NCBI GenBank assembly: GCA_035489015.1
Contig: DATHKR010000326.1
Location: forward strand, 18,405-82,404
DNA: 64,000 nt
Direction of reading: 5' to 3'
Source of the DNA: DATFRY01 sp035489015
Lineage (GTDB): Bacteria; Myxococcota_A; Polyangia; Haliangiales; Haliangiaceae
The notes beneath the pieces are model-generated. The model was not told the DNA's origin. It did no database searches and was given only the letters and a program-made list of their open reading frames with translations. Made by a program: the position numbers and the translations under genes. Within the stretch, counting starts at the first letter, position 1; each line of letters starts with the position of its first letter. Positions 1 to 8,606 of this stretch are shown one piece after another.

Positions 1-1
1 G

Positions 2-2023
2 GCCTACTGGCGCATCGCGAACGAACGGATCAACTACCGCCGCTTCTTCGACGTGGCGGACCTGGTCGGGGTGCGGGTCGGCGACACCGAGGTGTTCGCC
101 CGGGTCCACGAGCTCGCGCTTCGCCTGGTCCGCGAGGGGCTGGTCAGCGGCCTCCGCATCGATCACATCGACGGCCTGTGGGATCCGCACGCGTACCTCG
201 AGCGCCTGCAGGTGGCGGCGCGCGGCGATGGGGTCGGCCAGGGCGAGCGCGTGTGGATCGTGGTCGAGAAGATCCTCAGCGGCGACGAGCAGCTGCCCGG
301 CGAATGGCCGGTGGCGGGCACGACCGGCTACGAGTTCGGCCGCGCGGTGACCTCGGCGCTGCTCGACCCGGTCGGGCTGGCCGCGCTCGACGACCTCTAT
401 CACCGCTTCATCGGCCGGCCGGAGCGGTTCGCCGATCTCCTCCACCGCCAGAAGCTGCGCGTGCTCGACGAGCTGTTCGCCGGCGAGATCGCGCAGCGCA
501 GCGCGGAGCTCAACCGCCTGGCCGAGCTCGACCGCAGCGCGCGCGATCTGTCGCACCGCCAGCTGGGCGAGGCGCTGGCGGAGGTGACCGCGGCGTTCTC
601 CGCCTACCGGACCTACGCCCGCGATCTCGTCCAGCGCCCGGCCGACCGCGCGCGCATCGAGCACGCGGTGGCCGAGGCGGCCCGGCGACGGCCGGAGCTG
701 GACGCCGACGCGCTCGCCATGGTGCGGCGGGTGCTCCTGTTCGAGCTCGGCGGTCCGGCCGAGCGCGACCCCGAGCGCGACCGCGCCTGGCTCGACCTGG
801 TGCTGAAGTGGCAGCAGCTGACCGGGCCGCTCATGGCCAAGGGCCAGGAGGACACCGCGCTCTACCAGTACAACCGGCTCCTGTCGCTCAACATGGTCGG
901 TGGCGAGCCGGATCCGCCGCGCGATCAGGTGGGCGCGGCCGGCTTCCACCGCCACGCGCGAGCCCAGGTCGACCGCTGGTGGGGCGGGCTGACCGCGACC
1001 TCGACCCACGACTCCAAGCGAAGCGAGGACGTGCGCGGCCGCCTCAACGTCCTGGCCGACGCCCACGACGCCTGGCAGCGCGCGCTGTGGCGCTGGCACC
1101 GGATGAACGCGCCGCACCGGCGCCAGGTGAACGGGCACGTCGCGCCGGACGCGAACGAGGAGCTGTTCCTGTACCAGACCCTGGTCGGAGCCTGGCCGCA
1201 GGATCCGGCCGATCGCCCTCGCTTCCGCGAGCGCCTGGCCCGCTACCTGGTCAAGGCCGCGCGCGAGGCCAAGGTCCACACCAGCTGGACCCGGGTGAAC
1301 GAGGCCTACGAGCAGGCCCTGCTCGGCTTCGCCGACACGATCCTCGATCCGGCGCGCGCCCCCGACTTCGCCGCCGACCTCGAGCGCGTGGTCGAGCGAG
1401 TCGCCCTGCACGGCGCGGTCAACTCCCTGGCCCAGCTGGCCCTCAAGATCGCCGCCCCCGGCGTGCCCGACTTCTACCAGGGCACCGAGCTGTGGACGCT
1501 GACCCTGGTCGATCCCGACAACCGCGAGCCGGTCGACCTCGCCGCCCGCACCAGCCTCCTGGCCGACCTCGATCAGCGCGCCGCCGCCGAGCGAGCCGAC
1601 CTGTGCGCGTCGCTGTGCCGGCGCTGGCAGAGTGGCGCGATCAAGCTCTACATCACCTCGCGAGGCCTGCGCGCCCGCCGCGAGCAGCCGGCCCTGTTCC
1701 TGCGAGGCTCCTACACCCCGCTCGACGGCGAGGGAGCCCGCGCCGACCACATCATCGCCTTTGCCCGCCACCTCGGCGACCACTGGCTGATCGCCGCGGT
1801 CCCGCGCCTGCCCGCCACCCTCGGCGCCGGCATGCCGCTCGGCCGCCGCACCTGGCGAGACACCGCGATCCGCCTGCCCGACGGCGCGCCGACCCGCTGG
1901 CGCGACGTCCTGTCCGGCGAGGTCGTCACCGCCGATCAGGGCGCGCTGGCGGCCGGCCAGGTCTTCCACCACCTGCCGGTCTCGCTCCTCCGCGCCGACA
2001 CCGGCGCGGGCGACGAAGCCTGA
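2..2023 (+). CDS. treY: Malto-oligosyltrehalose synthase (partial, 5' end outside window)
   Basis: This is the C-terminal 673 residues of a GH13 enzyme that rearranges the reducing-end alpha-1,4 bond of maltodextrins to alpha,alpha-1,1, giving maltooligosyl-trehalose for TreZ to cleave. The frame is already open at the window edge and reads AYWRIANERINYRRFF, a stretch typical of TreY. GLRIDHIDGL at about nt 152-181 is GH13 region II carrying the nucleophile Asp. WIVVEKIL follows with the acid/base Glu, and STHDSKRSED near nt 1000-1030 is region IV. The C-terminal PGVPDFYQGTELW and VDPDNREPVD motifs are also TreY hallmarks. TreY proteins are usually 800-950 residues, so roughly a quarter is missing upstream. 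No treZ or treS lies in the window. Cytosolic trehalose synthesis is inferred from the family. Confidence 0.95.
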   Translation, partial: AYWRIANERINYRRFFDVADLVGVRVGDTEVFARVHELALRLVREGLVSGLRIDHIDGLWDPHAYLERLQVAARGDGVGQGERVWIVVEKILSGDEQLPGEWPVAGTTGYEFGRAVTSALLDPVGLAALDDLYHRFIGRPERFADLLHRQKLRVLDELFAGEIAQRSAELNRLAELDRSARDLSHRQLGEALAEVTAAFSAYRTYARDLVQRPADRARIEHAVAEAARRRPELDADALAMVRRVLLFELGGPAERDPERDRAWLDLVLKWQQLTGPLMAKGQEDTALYQYNRLLSLNMVGGEPDPPRDQVGAAGFHRHARAQVDRWWGGLTATSTHDSKRSEDVRGRLNVLADAHDAWQRALWRWHRMNAPHRRQVNGHVAPDANEELFLYQTLVGAWPQDPADRPRFRERLARYLVKAAREAKVHTSWTRVNEAYEQALLGFADTILDPARAPDFAADLERVVERVALHGAVNSLAQLALKIAAPGVPDFYQGTELWTLTLVDPDNREPVDLAARTSLLADLDQRAAAERADLCASLCRRWQSGAIKLYITSRGLRARREQPALFLRGSYTPLDGEGARADHIIAFARHLGDHWLIAAVPRLPATLGAGMPLGRRTWRDTAIRLPDGAPTRWRDVLSGEVVTADQGALAAGQVFHHLPVSLLRADTGAGDEA

Positions 2024-2056
2024 TCGGCGAGCTCATCGGGCAAGCCGTCGAGCGGC

Positions 2057-3457
2057 TCAGCGGGCGATCAGGGCGACCCGGCCACCGGACAGGGCGCAGC
2101 GGCCGTCGACCGGCTGTCCGACGGTGCGGAGGACCGAGCGCGGCTTGACCGACTCGCCGGTGAGCTCCAGGACGATCATGCGGCGCAGGAGGTCGTCGAG
2201 GTGCTGCACCGAGTAGCAGGGGATGTGCGGCTCGGCGTGGCTGTTGCCGATCCCGGAATCGTCGGTGAGGAAGAGGTAGCGCGCCTGGGTGAGCGCGGCG
2301 GTCACTCGAAAGAGGTACTCGGCCTCGTCGCCCACGCCGCTGGCGCCGATCGGATAGACGTGGACGCCGCGCCGGCGCAGGCGGTCGACGCCTTCCAGGT
2401 AGGCGGCGGCGCGATCGGTGTGCGGGGGAGCGTCCCCGATGAGGAACGCGACCCGCGTGACCTCGCCGGAGCGCCAGTCGAGCTGGTCGAGCGCGGTGAT
2501 GCCCTGGTCGACCGCCTCCGGATAGTCGCCGCCGCCGCCGGCGTGCTGGGCCGAGAGGTCGCGACGGAATGCGTCGAGATCGCCGGTGAACGGGAAGACG
2601 CGGGTGACGTACTCGTCCCCCTCGTCGCGATAGACGACCAGGGAGAAGCGCAGCGACACGTCCGGCACACCGGCGCGGACGCTCTCGGCGATGCCGCGGA
2701 TCTCCTCCTGGAGATACCCGATCTCGTCGCCCATGCTGCCGGTGGCGTCGACGAGGAGGGCCAGATCCAGCGCGCGGCGCGCGCTGGCGCCGGTGCCGGG
2801 CAGGACCACGGTCCAGGAGTCACCGCGGGGGGCCTGCAGCGTGACCGGCGGCGATCCCACCGCGGACCTCGCCGCGGTGACCGTGATCGCATCCCGGCCC
2901 TGCGGGCAGTCGTGGGCGGGAAAGAAGAGGAGGCGGCCGTCGGCGCCGGTGGGCGCGGAGAAGCAGATATCCTCACCGTGACGCACCGTGACGAGCGCGT
3001 GTCGCACGGGCGAGCCGCCCTCGCCGGTGACGCGAATGGTCACCCGGTCGTCGAGGGAGACCGCGGGCAGGTCGGGACGACCGCTGCGGACGGACGAGAG
3101 ATAGCTGCGGAAGAAGCCATCGTTCAGGTTGTCGTCCCAGTCGCCCGCCGTGAGCTGCCCGGGAGCCCGACCCACTGCCTGCGACTCGCTCGCGTGCTCG
3201 GAGGCGATGCCGGCGGCCGCGGGTTCCTCGCCGACGGTGGACGTCGCCGCGGGGCGGGTCGCCGCGGCGCCGCCGGTGTCGGCGCTGCTCGACGCTGGGT
3301 CGGCCGCCGGGACCGGTGCCGCGGCCGCGGGCGCTTCGGCGACCCCGGTGGGGCTGGACGGCAGTGGGGACGCGCCGCGCTCGGACTTCGCGCAGGCGAG
3401 GGTGAGGGCAGACGCGATCGCGGCACAGCAGACCGACTTCGAAACGATTCTGGACAT
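2057..3457 (-). CDS. vWA-domain lipoprotein
   Basis: Predicted 466-residue lipoprotein. The start at 3457 is chosen because it is preceded by GGGAGGA and opens a short signal peptide ending in the lipobox LTLAC (Cys22). A low-complexity Ala/Pro/Ser linker follows to about residue 85. Next comes a beta-rich segment, possibly an Ig-like or carboxypeptidase-regulatory fold (VTIRVTGEGGSPVRHALVTV), and then a von Willebrand A domain beginning LALLVDATGSMGDE, which keeps the DxxGS metal-ion-dependent adhesion motif. The product is probably anchored at a membrane and binds a protein or metal ligand; the partner is unknown. It lies on the same strand as the two genes upstream (3587-5979) but is separated by 129 bases, so co-transcription is uncertain. 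Confidence 0.85.
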   Translation of the reverse strand: MSRIVSKSVCCAAIASALTLACAKSERGASPLPSSPTGVAEAPAAAAPVPAADPASSSADTGGAAATRPAATSTVGEEPAAAGIASEHASESQAVGRAPGQLTAGDWDDNLNDGFFRSYLSSVRSGRPDLPAVSLDDRVTIRVTGEGGSPVRHALVTVRHGEDICFSAPTGADGRLLFFPAHDCPQGRDAITVTAARSAVGSPPVTLQAPRGDSWTVVLPGTGASARRALDLALLVDATGSMGDEIGYLQEEIRGIAESVRAGVPDVSLRFSLVVYRDEGDEYVTRVFPFTGDLDAFRRDLSAQHAGGGGDYPEAVDQGITALDQLDWRSGEVTRVAFLIGDAPPHTDRAAAYLEGVDRLRRRGVHVYPIGASGVGDEAEYLFRVTAALTQARYLFLTDDSGIGNSHAEPHIPCYSVQHLDDLLRRMIVLELTGESVKPRSVLRTVGQPVDGRCALSGGRVALIAR

Positions 3458-3586
3458 GGAGATCCTCCCGCGAGGCCAAACGCCCGTGTCCGACCGGCCG
3501 GTCTGCACTCAATTGTCAAAGATTGTCGTGCCCGTGATGCGGACCGACACGCGGAGGGCGGTGCCGCGCCCCGAGGGCTCGAACCG

Positions 3587-4744
3587 CTACCGGTAGGCGC
3601 CCGACCCGGGCGGCAGCCTGGCGCGCGCCCAGGCAGCGAGGTCGGGGTCGGGATCGGCGGCCGCGGCTCGCAGGACCTGGGGTGGATTCCAGTTGCGGCC
3701 GAGGAGCCACGTGTAGTGACCGCGGCGGACCTCGGCGTCGGGCTCGGCGCGGAGGCGGTCGAACAGGGCCTCGGGGCCGACGCGGTCAGGGAGGGCGGCG
3801 GCCAGCTCGGCCATCTGATCGAGGATGGACGTCAGCGCCTGGCTCTGGGATCCGGGCAGAGCGACCTCGAGCGATCGCGAGCCCGCGTCCACGGCGCCGC
3901 GGCGATCTCCGACGAGAGAGCCGAGCAGGCGGCGGACGTCGACGGTGAGCAGCGGGCGCCACAGGGCCTGGTCGCCGCCGAGGCGGACGTGGCTGTCGAA
4001 GGTGGGATCGCCGGTCGGGGTCGAGTCGCCGGTCGGCGTCGATCGGCGATCGGCGGGGGTGGCAGACAGGTCGGCGGGCCAGCGGTCGAGGGCGACTCGC
4101 ACGACCGCGCCGGTCTGGACCAGGGCGACCCCGATCCTGGCGTTGCTCCAGCGGCCGGTCACCCGGTTCGTCTCGTAGGGATCGATCCGGTCGCCGGGGC
4201 GGGGCAGGGGCCAGTGCTGGACCTCGGTCATGCGCGCGCGCACGCGGTCGAAGCGGCGCTGCTTGCGGGCCAGATCGATCGCGATGAGGATGACGCAGGT
4301 GAAGATGGCGACGACGGCGATCGATGTGCCGCCGTGCATGCCCGCGGCTCGCCCGATCAGGCCGGCCGCGGCGAGCGCGATGGCGATGAGCCCGAGGGCG
4401 CCGCTCGGCGATGCAAACGACGGCGGGGTTCGCGGCCTGGCCGGACGGCTCCACCGCGCGGCCGAGACCATGAGGACCGCCAGCGCGGCGAACATGGCGA
4501 TGACCGTGGCGCCGCGCCAGGCCAGGTCGTTGCCGCCGACCGGCGAGGGCTCGAAGATCAACAGGCTCGCGCCGGCCGCGATGGCGGTCACCCAAGCGGC
4601 GAACCAGTGCGCGCCGCGCCAGACCAGCGCGGTGGCCGGGTAGATCTCGGCGGCGAGGCGGAAGAGCCCGCCGACCGCCGCGCCGAACACGGTGCCGAGC
4701 GCGGCGCCGAACACGGCGGCCAGGAAGAGGACCAGCGGCGTCAT
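3587..4744 (-). CDS. Hypothetical five-helix membrane protein
   Basis: Predicted 385-residue inner-membrane protein that I do not recognise. Hydrophobic segments lie at about residues 4-27, 45-63, 77-95, 117-132 and 139-158. The first is Gly/Ala-rich with small-xxx-small spacing. A basic stretch (DLARKQRRFDRVRARM) after the last helix suggests the following ~220 residues are cytosolic. This soluble part ends in Ala/Asp/Pro-rich helices (AAADPDPDLAAWARARL) that look like a degenerate HEAT-type repeat. No start-proximal Shine-Dalgarno is obvious. It sits between the coiled-coil protein upstream and the vWA lipoprotein downstream, all on the minus strand. Confidence 0.65.
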   Translation of the reverse strand: MTPLVLFLAAVFGAALGTVFGAAVGGLFRLAAEIYPATALVWRGAHWFAAWVTAIAAGASLLIFEPSPVGGNDLAWRGATVIAMFAALAVLMVSAARWSRPARPRTPPSFASPSGALGLIAIALAAAGLIGRAAGMHGGTSIAVVAIFTCVILIAIDLARKQRRFDRVRARMTEVQHWPLPRPGDRIDPYETNRVTGRWSNARIGVALVQTGAVVRVALDRWPADLSATPADRRSTPTGDSTPTGDPTFDSHVRLGGDQALWRPLLTVDVRRLLGSLVGDRRGAVDAGSRSLEVALPGSQSQALTSILDQMAELAAALPDRVGPEALFDRLRAEPDAEVRRGHYTWLLGRNWNPPQVLRAAAADPDPDLAAWARARLPPGSGAYR

Positions 4745-4842
4745 CGTCCGGGCCTTCCCTCGCCGAAGCAGCTGACCGGTCCATCTCTCACGGGCGCGCC
4801 GCCGAGCGTATCACCCGGGCGAGCGCGGTCACACGGTCGGTG

Positions 4843-5979
4843 TCACAGCCCGGCGCGCTGCATCCGGTGGATGAGGCTGGGCTTGCCCAGGTGCTCGGCG
4901 TAGAGCGCCTGCAGCCGGACCGGGAAGTCGTTCAGCTGGCTGCGGGCGGAGAGGTCGCGGAGATCGACCAGGAGCGCGACGGCGTGGTCGTAGCTCTTGG
5001 ACTGGCGGGTCGCGATCAGGGTGTCGACCTCGTCCCAGAGGATCGGCTCGCTGCCGGCGAGCTGCTCCAGGCGCTGGGCGCGCTCGGCGGCCGCCGCTTG
5101 CTCCCGGATCAGGCTCTCCCTGGCCGCCATCTCGGCCTGGATCTGGCTGCGCTCGGCGGCGGCCTGGCGGGCTCGATCGATCAGCTCGGCCGCGGTGCGC
5201 GGCCGCGCCGGGAGATCGCCGTCGCCGGCGCTGCGCTCGCGGCGGAGCCGCTGGATGACCTTGGTCGCCATCGTCGGGTCGTCGCTGACCAGCAGGCGCT
5301 CGAGGATCTCGTCCTTCTCGCCCTGGGCGAGGTCGGCCAGCCACGCGCGCACGTCCTTGGGTGGCGGGGTGTGCTCCTCGATCGGGCGACTGGCCCGGGC
5401 CGCCGCCGCGAGCAGGTCGGGGTCGAGGCGGAGGAACTCGACCAGGCGCTGATGCGCGCCGTCGAGCTGGGCCAGGCCGACCGGCACCGGCGGCTCGAGC
5501 GCGTCGTCGGCCAGCTCGCCGCTCTGCGCGCCCAGCAGCCAGCCGAGGTAGAGGCTGCGCAGATCACCGCGGGTCAGCGCGGCGCGGACCCCGATGAACG
5601 ACGACAGCTTGCCCTCTCCCTTGAGCCCGGTGGTGTCGGCGCGGTCCGACAGGAACGAGAGGACGACGTGGCCGTTCTTCTCGCGCATCGCAAAGGCGCG
5701 GCCGGTGACGTGGCGACGCGCGTCGTCGGCATCGATCATGTGGGCGGGCAGGCGCAGCTTGATCGCGCGCTTGCCCCAGCTGGCCAGGTACAGGAACGCG
5801 TCGAAGTAGCGGTGCATCCACGCGTCCTCGTTGCCGCGGAAGTCGCTCCAGGAGTAGTCGTTGATGAAGCTGGTCGACGTGATGCGCGCGCGGGACGACT
5901 GTGCTCGCAGCGTCCTCATCTCTTTCTCGCCGAGCGCGCGATCGATCGCGCGGAACTCGTAGAACTGGTACTCGCTCAT
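4843..5979 (-). CDS. Conserved hypothetical coiled-coil protein
   Basis: A 378-residue cytosolic protein. It opens with MSEYQFYEFRAIDRALGE, which I associate with a conserved but uncharacterised bacterial family; this is recall, not a search. The first ~150 residues look globular. A middle section (about 160-260) is helical, and residues ~270-310 are Ala/Glu/Arg/Gln-rich with heptad-like spacing, suggesting a coiled coil. The C-terminus (SYDHAVALLVDLRDLS) is again helical. The start at 5979 has a G-rich GGGGGGAATCG just upstream. It is divergent from the carboxyltransferase gene, with 89 bases between the starts. Function unknown. Confidence 0.7.
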   Translation of the reverse strand: MSEYQFYEFRAIDRALGEKEMRTLRAQSSRARITSTSFINDYSWSDFRGNEDAWMHRYFDAFLYLASWGKRAIKLRLPAHMIDADDARRHVTGRAFAMREKNGHVVLSFLSDRADTTGLKGEGKLSSFIGVRAALTRGDLRSLYLGWLLGAQSGELADDALEPPVPVGLAQLDGAHQRLVEFLRLDPDLLAAAARASRPIEEHTPPPKDVRAWLADLAQGEKDEILERLLVSDDPTMATKVIQRLRRERSAGDGDLPARPRTAAELIDRARQAAAERSQIQAEMAARESLIREQAAAAERAQRLEQLAGSEPILWDEVDTLIATRQSKSYDHAVALLVDLRDLSARSQLNDFPVRLQALYAEHLGKPSLIHRMQRAGL

Positions 5980-6055
5980 CGATTCCCCCCATCCTTCGAT
6001 CCTCGCCCCAGGCCACCCGGCCGCCGCCCGCGTCGCCCTGCCCGGGAAGTCGGAG

Positions 6056-6061
6056 TACGGT
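6056..6061 (+). promoter_or_regulatory. Putative -10 box (TACGGT) of a leaderless transcript
   Basis: TACGGT ends 7 bases before the ATG at 6069 and there is no Shine-Dalgarno between them. If it is the -10 element, transcription would start at or within a base or two of the start codon. No good -35 box is visible. Confidence 0.45.
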
Positions 6062-6068
6062 ACGCGCC

Positions 6069-7640
6069 ATGAGCAGCGACGACGACGGCCCGGTCCGGCC
6101 GGAGCTGGCCGAGCTCCGCGCCCGCGTGGCCGCCACCCACGACGCGGCGCGACCCGACGCGGTCGCGCGCCGGCGCAAGACCGGCCAGCGCACCGCGCGC
6201 GAGAACATCGCCGATCTGGTCGACCCCGGATCGTTCATCGAGTACGGCGGCCTCGCGGTCGCCGCGCAGCGCGCGCGCCACTCGCTCGACGAGCTGGTCG
6301 CGCGCAGCCCGGCCGACGGCCTGGTGACCGGAATCGGCACGATCGGCGCCGAGGCATTCGGCCCCGAGCGCGCCCGCGCCATGGTCCTGGCTTACGACTA
6401 CACCGTGTTCGCCGGCACCCAGGGCGGCATGAGCCACAAGAAGCTCGACCGCATGCTCGCGCTGGCCGCGGACCAGCGCCTGCCGGTGGTGCTGTTCGCC
6501 GAGGGCGGCGGCGGCCGGCCCAACGACACCGACATGCCGCTGGTGGCCGGCCTCGACACGCCCAGCTTCGCCGGCTTCGCGGCGCTGGGCGGGCTGGCGC
6601 CGCGCGTCGGCGTCGTGTCCGGGCGCTGCTTCGCCGGCAACGCCGCGCTGCTGGGGCTGTGCGACGTCATCATCGCCACCGAGGACAGCTCCATCGGCAT
6701 GGGCGGGCCGGCGATGATCGAAGGGGGAGGGCTGGGCAGCTTTCGCCCCGAGGAGGTCGGGCCGATCGAGATGCAGTCGCGGAGCGGCGTGGTCGACATC
6801 CGCGTCGCCGACGAGGCCGAGGCGGTCGCCGCCGCCCGCAAGTACCTGGGCTACTTCCAGGGCCCGCTGGCGTCGTGGACCTGCGACGACCAGCGCGCGC
6901 TCCGCACCATGGTGCCGGCCGAGCGGCGGCGCGCCTTCAAGGTCCGCCCGATCATCGAGACGATCGCCGACGCCGGCACGGTGCTCGAGCTGCGCCGCGA
7001 GTTCGGGCTCGCCGCGGTCACCGCGCTGGTCCGGGTCGGTGGCCGCCCGCTCGGGGTCATCGCCAACAGCTCGCAGCACCTGGGCGGCGCGATCGACTCC
7101 GACGCATCGGACAAGATCGCCCGCTTCCTCGGCCTGTGCGATGCGTTCGGCCTCCCGGTCCTGTCGCTGTGCGACACGCCCGGCTTCATGGTCGGCCCCA
7201 GGGCGGAGGCGACCGGGCTGGTCCGCCACGCCTCGCGCCTTTTCGCCGCGGCGGCCAGCATGCGCGTCCCGACCTTCACCGTCGTCCTGCGGCGCGGCTA
7301 CGGGCTCGGCGCCCAGGCGATGTCGGCCGGTCACTTCCACGCGCCGTTCTTCACCGTCAGCTGGCCGACCGGCGAGTTCGGCGCGATGGGCTTCGAGGGC
7401 GCGGCGCGCCTGGCCCTGCGCAAGGAGCTCGAGGCGCTGCCCGACGACGCCGCGCGCGAGCGGATGGTCCAGCAGGCGGTCGCGGTCCAGGTCGAGCGCG
7501 GCAAGGCGATCAGCATGGCCTCGTACCTCGAGATCGACGGCGTCATCGATCCGGCCGAGACACGCGAGTGGCTGGTGCGCGGCCTGCGGGCGGCGCGGCC
7601 GGCCGAGCGGCGCGAGCGGCGCTTCCTCGACACCTGGTGA
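6069..7640 (+). CDS. Acyl-CoA carboxylase carboxyltransferase subunit
   Basis: A 523-residue carboxyltransferase of the AccD/PccB/MccB superfamily, which moves CO2 from carboxybiotin to an acyl-CoA. The N-terminal half includes VAGLDTPSFAGFAALGG and the crotonase-fold loop GNAALLGLCDVIIATEDSS. The C-terminal half carries SQHLGGAIDSDASDKIARF and CDTPGFMVGP, the acyl-CoA and biotin pocket elements of this family. The C-terminal GEFGAMGFEGAARL is also typical. The ATG at 6069 is chosen because the downstream residues begin the family N-terminus; the open frame continues upstream but looks non-coding. Substrate cannot be set from sequence. No biotin carboxylase or biotin carrier gene is adjacent, so the partner subunit must be elsewhere. 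Confidence 0.9.
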   Translation: MSSDDDGPVRPELAELRARVAATHDAARPDAVARRRKTGQRTARENIADLVDPGSFIEYGGLAVAAQRARHSLDELVARSPADGLVTGIGTIGAEAFGPERARAMVLAYDYTVFAGTQGGMSHKKLDRMLALAADQRLPVVLFAEGGGGRPNDTDMPLVAGLDTPSFAGFAALGGLAPRVGVVSGRCFAGNAALLGLCDVIIATEDSSIGMGGPAMIEGGGLGSFRPEEVGPIEMQSRSGVVDIRVADEAEAVAAARKYLGYFQGPLASWTCDDQRALRTMVPAERRRAFKVRPIIETIADAGTVLELRREFGLAAVTALVRVGGRPLGVIANSSQHLGGAIDSDASDKIARFLGLCDAFGLPVLSLCDTPGFMVGPRAEATGLVRHASRLFAAAASMRVPTFTVVLRRGYGLGAQAMSAGHFHAPFFTVSWPTGEFGAMGFEGAARLALRKELEALPDDAARERMVQQAVAVQVERGKAISMASYLEIDGVIDPAETREWLVRGLRAARPAERRERRFLDTW

Positions 7641-8028
7641 GCGCATCGGTCAGGCGTCAGCCGACCCCGAGCCGAAAGTCCGCCCGGCGAGGTGCACTGC
7701 GAACACAGAGTCTCCGTCTCGGTACGGACTACCAGTCAACGCGAGCGACAGCTCCCGTGACCCGGTCCCCGGATACAGATTCATGGCCCCCCTTGCCTGT
7801 CCTCGCAGAACGAGGACAGCAACAAGGTTGAATCGGTTCGGGGGAGAAGTAAATGCTGTCAGTTCGAACAGCTGAGGGAGCGGAGCACATCGGCCAGCCC
7901 CGGGGGGCACCGGCCCACATGAGCCGCGATGAACGTCTCCGAGATTGACCGATTTCGAATCAGTGATTCCAGGAGTGAGAGCCTTCGTACGAGTCTTGCG
8001 CAGAGCGAGAACTGGCAGACTCATCCAA
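7641..8028. other. Lower-GC intergenic stretch with palindromes
   Basis: About 390 bases between two convergent genes. Base composition is visibly poorer in G+C than the flanks. The stretch holds a strong hairpin (7797-7819) and the short palindromes GTTCGAAC near 7863 and GAATC-AGT-GATTC near 7957. A minus-strand reading frame crosses it (7650-8108) and translates to protein-like text such as GAMNLYPGTGSRELSLALTG. It overlaps the end of the neighbouring lipoprotein gene and has no recognised domain or start. This may be a decayed gene, a dispersed repeat or a non-coding RNA locus; none can be confirmed here. Confidence 0.4.
7797..7819 (+). repeat. Perfect 9-bp stem hairpin
   Basis: CTGTCCTCG at 7797-7805 pairs perfectly with CGAGGACAG at 7811-7819 around the 5-base loop CAGAA. 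There is no T-run after it, so it is not a classical intrinsic terminator. It lies between convergent genes and could end transcripts from either side or be part of a structured RNA. Confidence 0.55.
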
Positions 8029-8526
8029 TCAAGGGCCGTTGGCCTCCATCGTCTCGAGCTGGTCCCGGCAGATCTTCTCGGTGGAGTAAAGAAGCCACTC
8101 CGACGCACCCGCCTTGCAGCTGAACCAGGGGCCGGCGCCCTCGCTGAATGCCTCGGCCGGATCGCGAGGCCGGCACTGGCCGCCGCCGGCGGTCAGCTTC
8201 CTGGCCATCTTCTCGTCGAGCTTCCGGCACCTGGCCTTGGTTGCGCCGGTCCAGTCGAAGCCGACGTGACCGACCAGCGACGTCAGTGCGACCGGAGCGC
8301 CCTTCTCGTCGGCCGAGGCCTGGGGCGCCGCCGGTGGCGCCGCGGCGGGGGCGGTGGGCGCAATTGATGCGGGCTCGGGTGTCGGGGTGGTTGCCGGGGC
8401 AGGCGGCGCCGACGGCTGTCCGGCTGCGACCGGCGCCTTCTGCTGTTCCTGCTCTCCCTGCTCGCATGAGGAAGGGAGGAGGAGGAGGAGGACGCCGAGG
8501 ACGATCGCGAGGGGGGCGCGTGACAT
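8029..8526 (-). CDS. Small putative lipoprotein
   Basis: A 165-residue protein with a hydrophobic signal peptide (LAIVLGVLLLLLPSSC) ending in a plausible lipobox. A Pro/Ala/Thr-rich linker runs to about residue 75. A C-terminal domain of ~80 residues contains four cysteines (KARCRKLD, GQCRPRD, WFSCKAG, EKICRDQL), which probably form disulfides outside the cytosol. No family recognised. The ATG at 8526 is preceded 6 bases upstream by TAGAAT, a near-consensus -10 box, so it probably has its own promoter although it follows the TetR gene by 80-odd bases on the same strand. Confidence 0.75.
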   Translation of the reverse strand: MSRAPLAIVLGVLLLLLPSSCEQGEQEQQKAPVAAGQPSAPPAPATTPTPEPASIAPTAPAAAPPAAPQASADEKGAPVALTSLVGHVGFDWTGATKARCRKLDEKMARKLTAGGGQCRPRDPAEAFSEGAGPWFSCKAGASEWLLYSTEKICRDQLETMEANGP

Positions 8527-8532
8527 GGTCGG

Positions 8533-8538
8533 ATTCTA
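8533..8538 (-). promoter_or_regulatory. Putative -10 box (TAGAAT) of a leaderless transcript
   Basis: TAGAAT, read on the minus strand, differs from TATAAT at one position and ends 6 bases before the ATG at 8526. There is no room for a Shine-Dalgarno if transcription starts at the usual distance. Confidence 0.5.
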
Positions 8539-8606
8539 CGCGCGAGCGCGCCCGTCGATTCCCGGCCCGGCCCGGCCCTGCGCGACCCCCTGGCCTGGCC
8601 GCGCGG

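Noticed and set aside
3575..3585. GGTTCGAGCCC (minus strand), resembling a tRNA T-arm
   Set aside because: No matching acceptor stem, D-arm or anticodon arm can be folded around it, and it lies just beyond the end of a gene.
2201..4903. 900-codon plus-strand frame opposite the vWA lipoprotein and membrane protein
   Set aside because: GC-bias shadow; both minus-strand genes have ribosome-binding or signal-peptide evidence.
7650..8108. 152-codon minus-strand frame over the lower-GC stretch
   Set aside because: It overlaps the lipoprotein gene and has no recognised domain or credible start. Kept only as part of the anomalous stretch, not as a gene.
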